DNA of 64,000 bases from JAFGDI01 sp963662515 (GTDB lineage: Bacteria; Planctomycetota; Phycisphaerae; Sedimentisphaerales; SM23-30), in contig OY759675.1 of assembly GCA_963662515.1 (NCBI GenBank), forward strand, positions 2,852,001 through 2,916,000, written 5' to 3'. The notes beneath the pieces are model-generated. The model did not search any database and was not told the origin of the DNA. It saw only the letters and a program-made list of their open reading frames with translations. The position numbers and the translations under genes were made by a program. Shown in pieces: positions 63,924-64,000 of this stretch (the stretch's first letter is position 1; each line of letters starts with the position of its first letter).

Positions 63924-64000
63924 CCTTTGATAACCCGGCTTGCCATTCCAACTGAAGCCAAAATTGACAGATGCCACTGGCAAGACCCGCCCGTGCGGCG

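Larger units (their letters stand above)
63156..64000. repeat. Repeat-rich right end
   Basis: No gene. Contains two direct-repeat copies (63435-63522, 63754-63815), arm B of the long inverted repeat (63518-63713), GC-rich 20-mer copy 3 (63904-63923) and two CCCGCCCGTGCGGCG stretches (63886-63900 and at 63986-64000), cut at the window end. Confidence 0.7.

Noticed and set aside
1..64000. tRNA or rRNA genes
   Set aside because: No GTTCRA-type T-loop with a matching acceptor stem was seen in any gap, and no conserved rRNA blocks occur.

Overview
The window looks like a chromosomal segment of a motile, probably anaerobic or sediment-dwelling planctomycete of the class Phycisphaerae. Four observations support this. 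Two secreted LamG proteins end in the short Cys-containing dockerin-like motif D-F-D-x-N-C-Q-V-D-L-x-D-F, which I associate with that class. An ECF sigma factor sits beside a FecR/NPCBM protein. A DUF4159 protein and a K+-dependent membrane pyrophosphatase are present. The average GC is low to moderate, with one visibly GC-richer block at about 49.3-59.3 kb. The assignment rests on protein style only; there is no rRNA in the window.

Layout. 1-12.3 kb, minus strand: a two-partner secretion locus, with TpsB (outer-membrane pore) followed by a giant repetitive TpsA exoprotein that runs off the left edge after at least 3431 codons. 12.8-19.3 kb, minus: a flagellar regulatory and export block, flhA-flhF-flhG-small membrane protein-fliA, with a terminator and then a small charged protein. 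19.8-26.1 kb, plus: a degenerate amidase-like membrane protein, a Ser/Thr kinase with an adjacent metallophosphatase, an HtrA protease and a chemoreceptor. 26.2-30.2 kb, minus: an enlarged H+/Na+ pyrophosphatase, a structured intergenic region, rpsU (S21, only 58 aa) and a membrane thioredoxin. 30.4-39.1 kb, plus: a Wza-like lipoprotein, a membrane protein, a second chemoreceptor, a TPR protein, an RluD-type pseudouridine synthase, a DUF4159 protein, and a DAHP synthase gene preceded by an aromatic-rich leader peptide and an attenuator. 39.2-48.8 kb, minus: a polysaccharide-degradation locus with ECF sigma, FecR-NPCBM, a LamG/Ig/dockerin protein and a GH2/LamG/Ig/dockerin enzyme. 49.3-53.6 kb: a methyltransferase-UbiA pair converging on a radical SAM-membrane protein pair. 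53.6-59.3 kb: an alpha/beta hydrolase, then an Rrf2 regulator and a complete sulfate ABC importer that share an operator sequence. 59.3-64 kb: repeat-rich DNA holding a 26-repeat LRR protein and a NERD protein.

The most striking signal is at 37.9-38.2 kb. A 32-codon open frame packed with Tyr, Phe and Trp codons is followed by a mutually exclusive antiterminator and terminator just upstream of a DAHP synthase that lacks an N-terminal regulatory domain. This is the full architecture of ribosome-mediated attenuation, here placed on the first step of the shikimate pathway in what looks like a planctomycete. The second strongest is a three-copy operator (ACCAACYTAGT core) linking the Rrf2 gene to the sulfate importer. 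The third is the repeat landscape at the right end: large diverged inverted arms around the LRR and NERD genes, a REP-like insertion inside one of two direct repeats, and a small GC-rich repeat that also supplies the ribosome-binding site of the methyltransferase gene.

Limits: all family calls were made by eye from translated motifs, without database searches. Start codons were chosen from visible ribosome-binding sites and may be off by a few codons.
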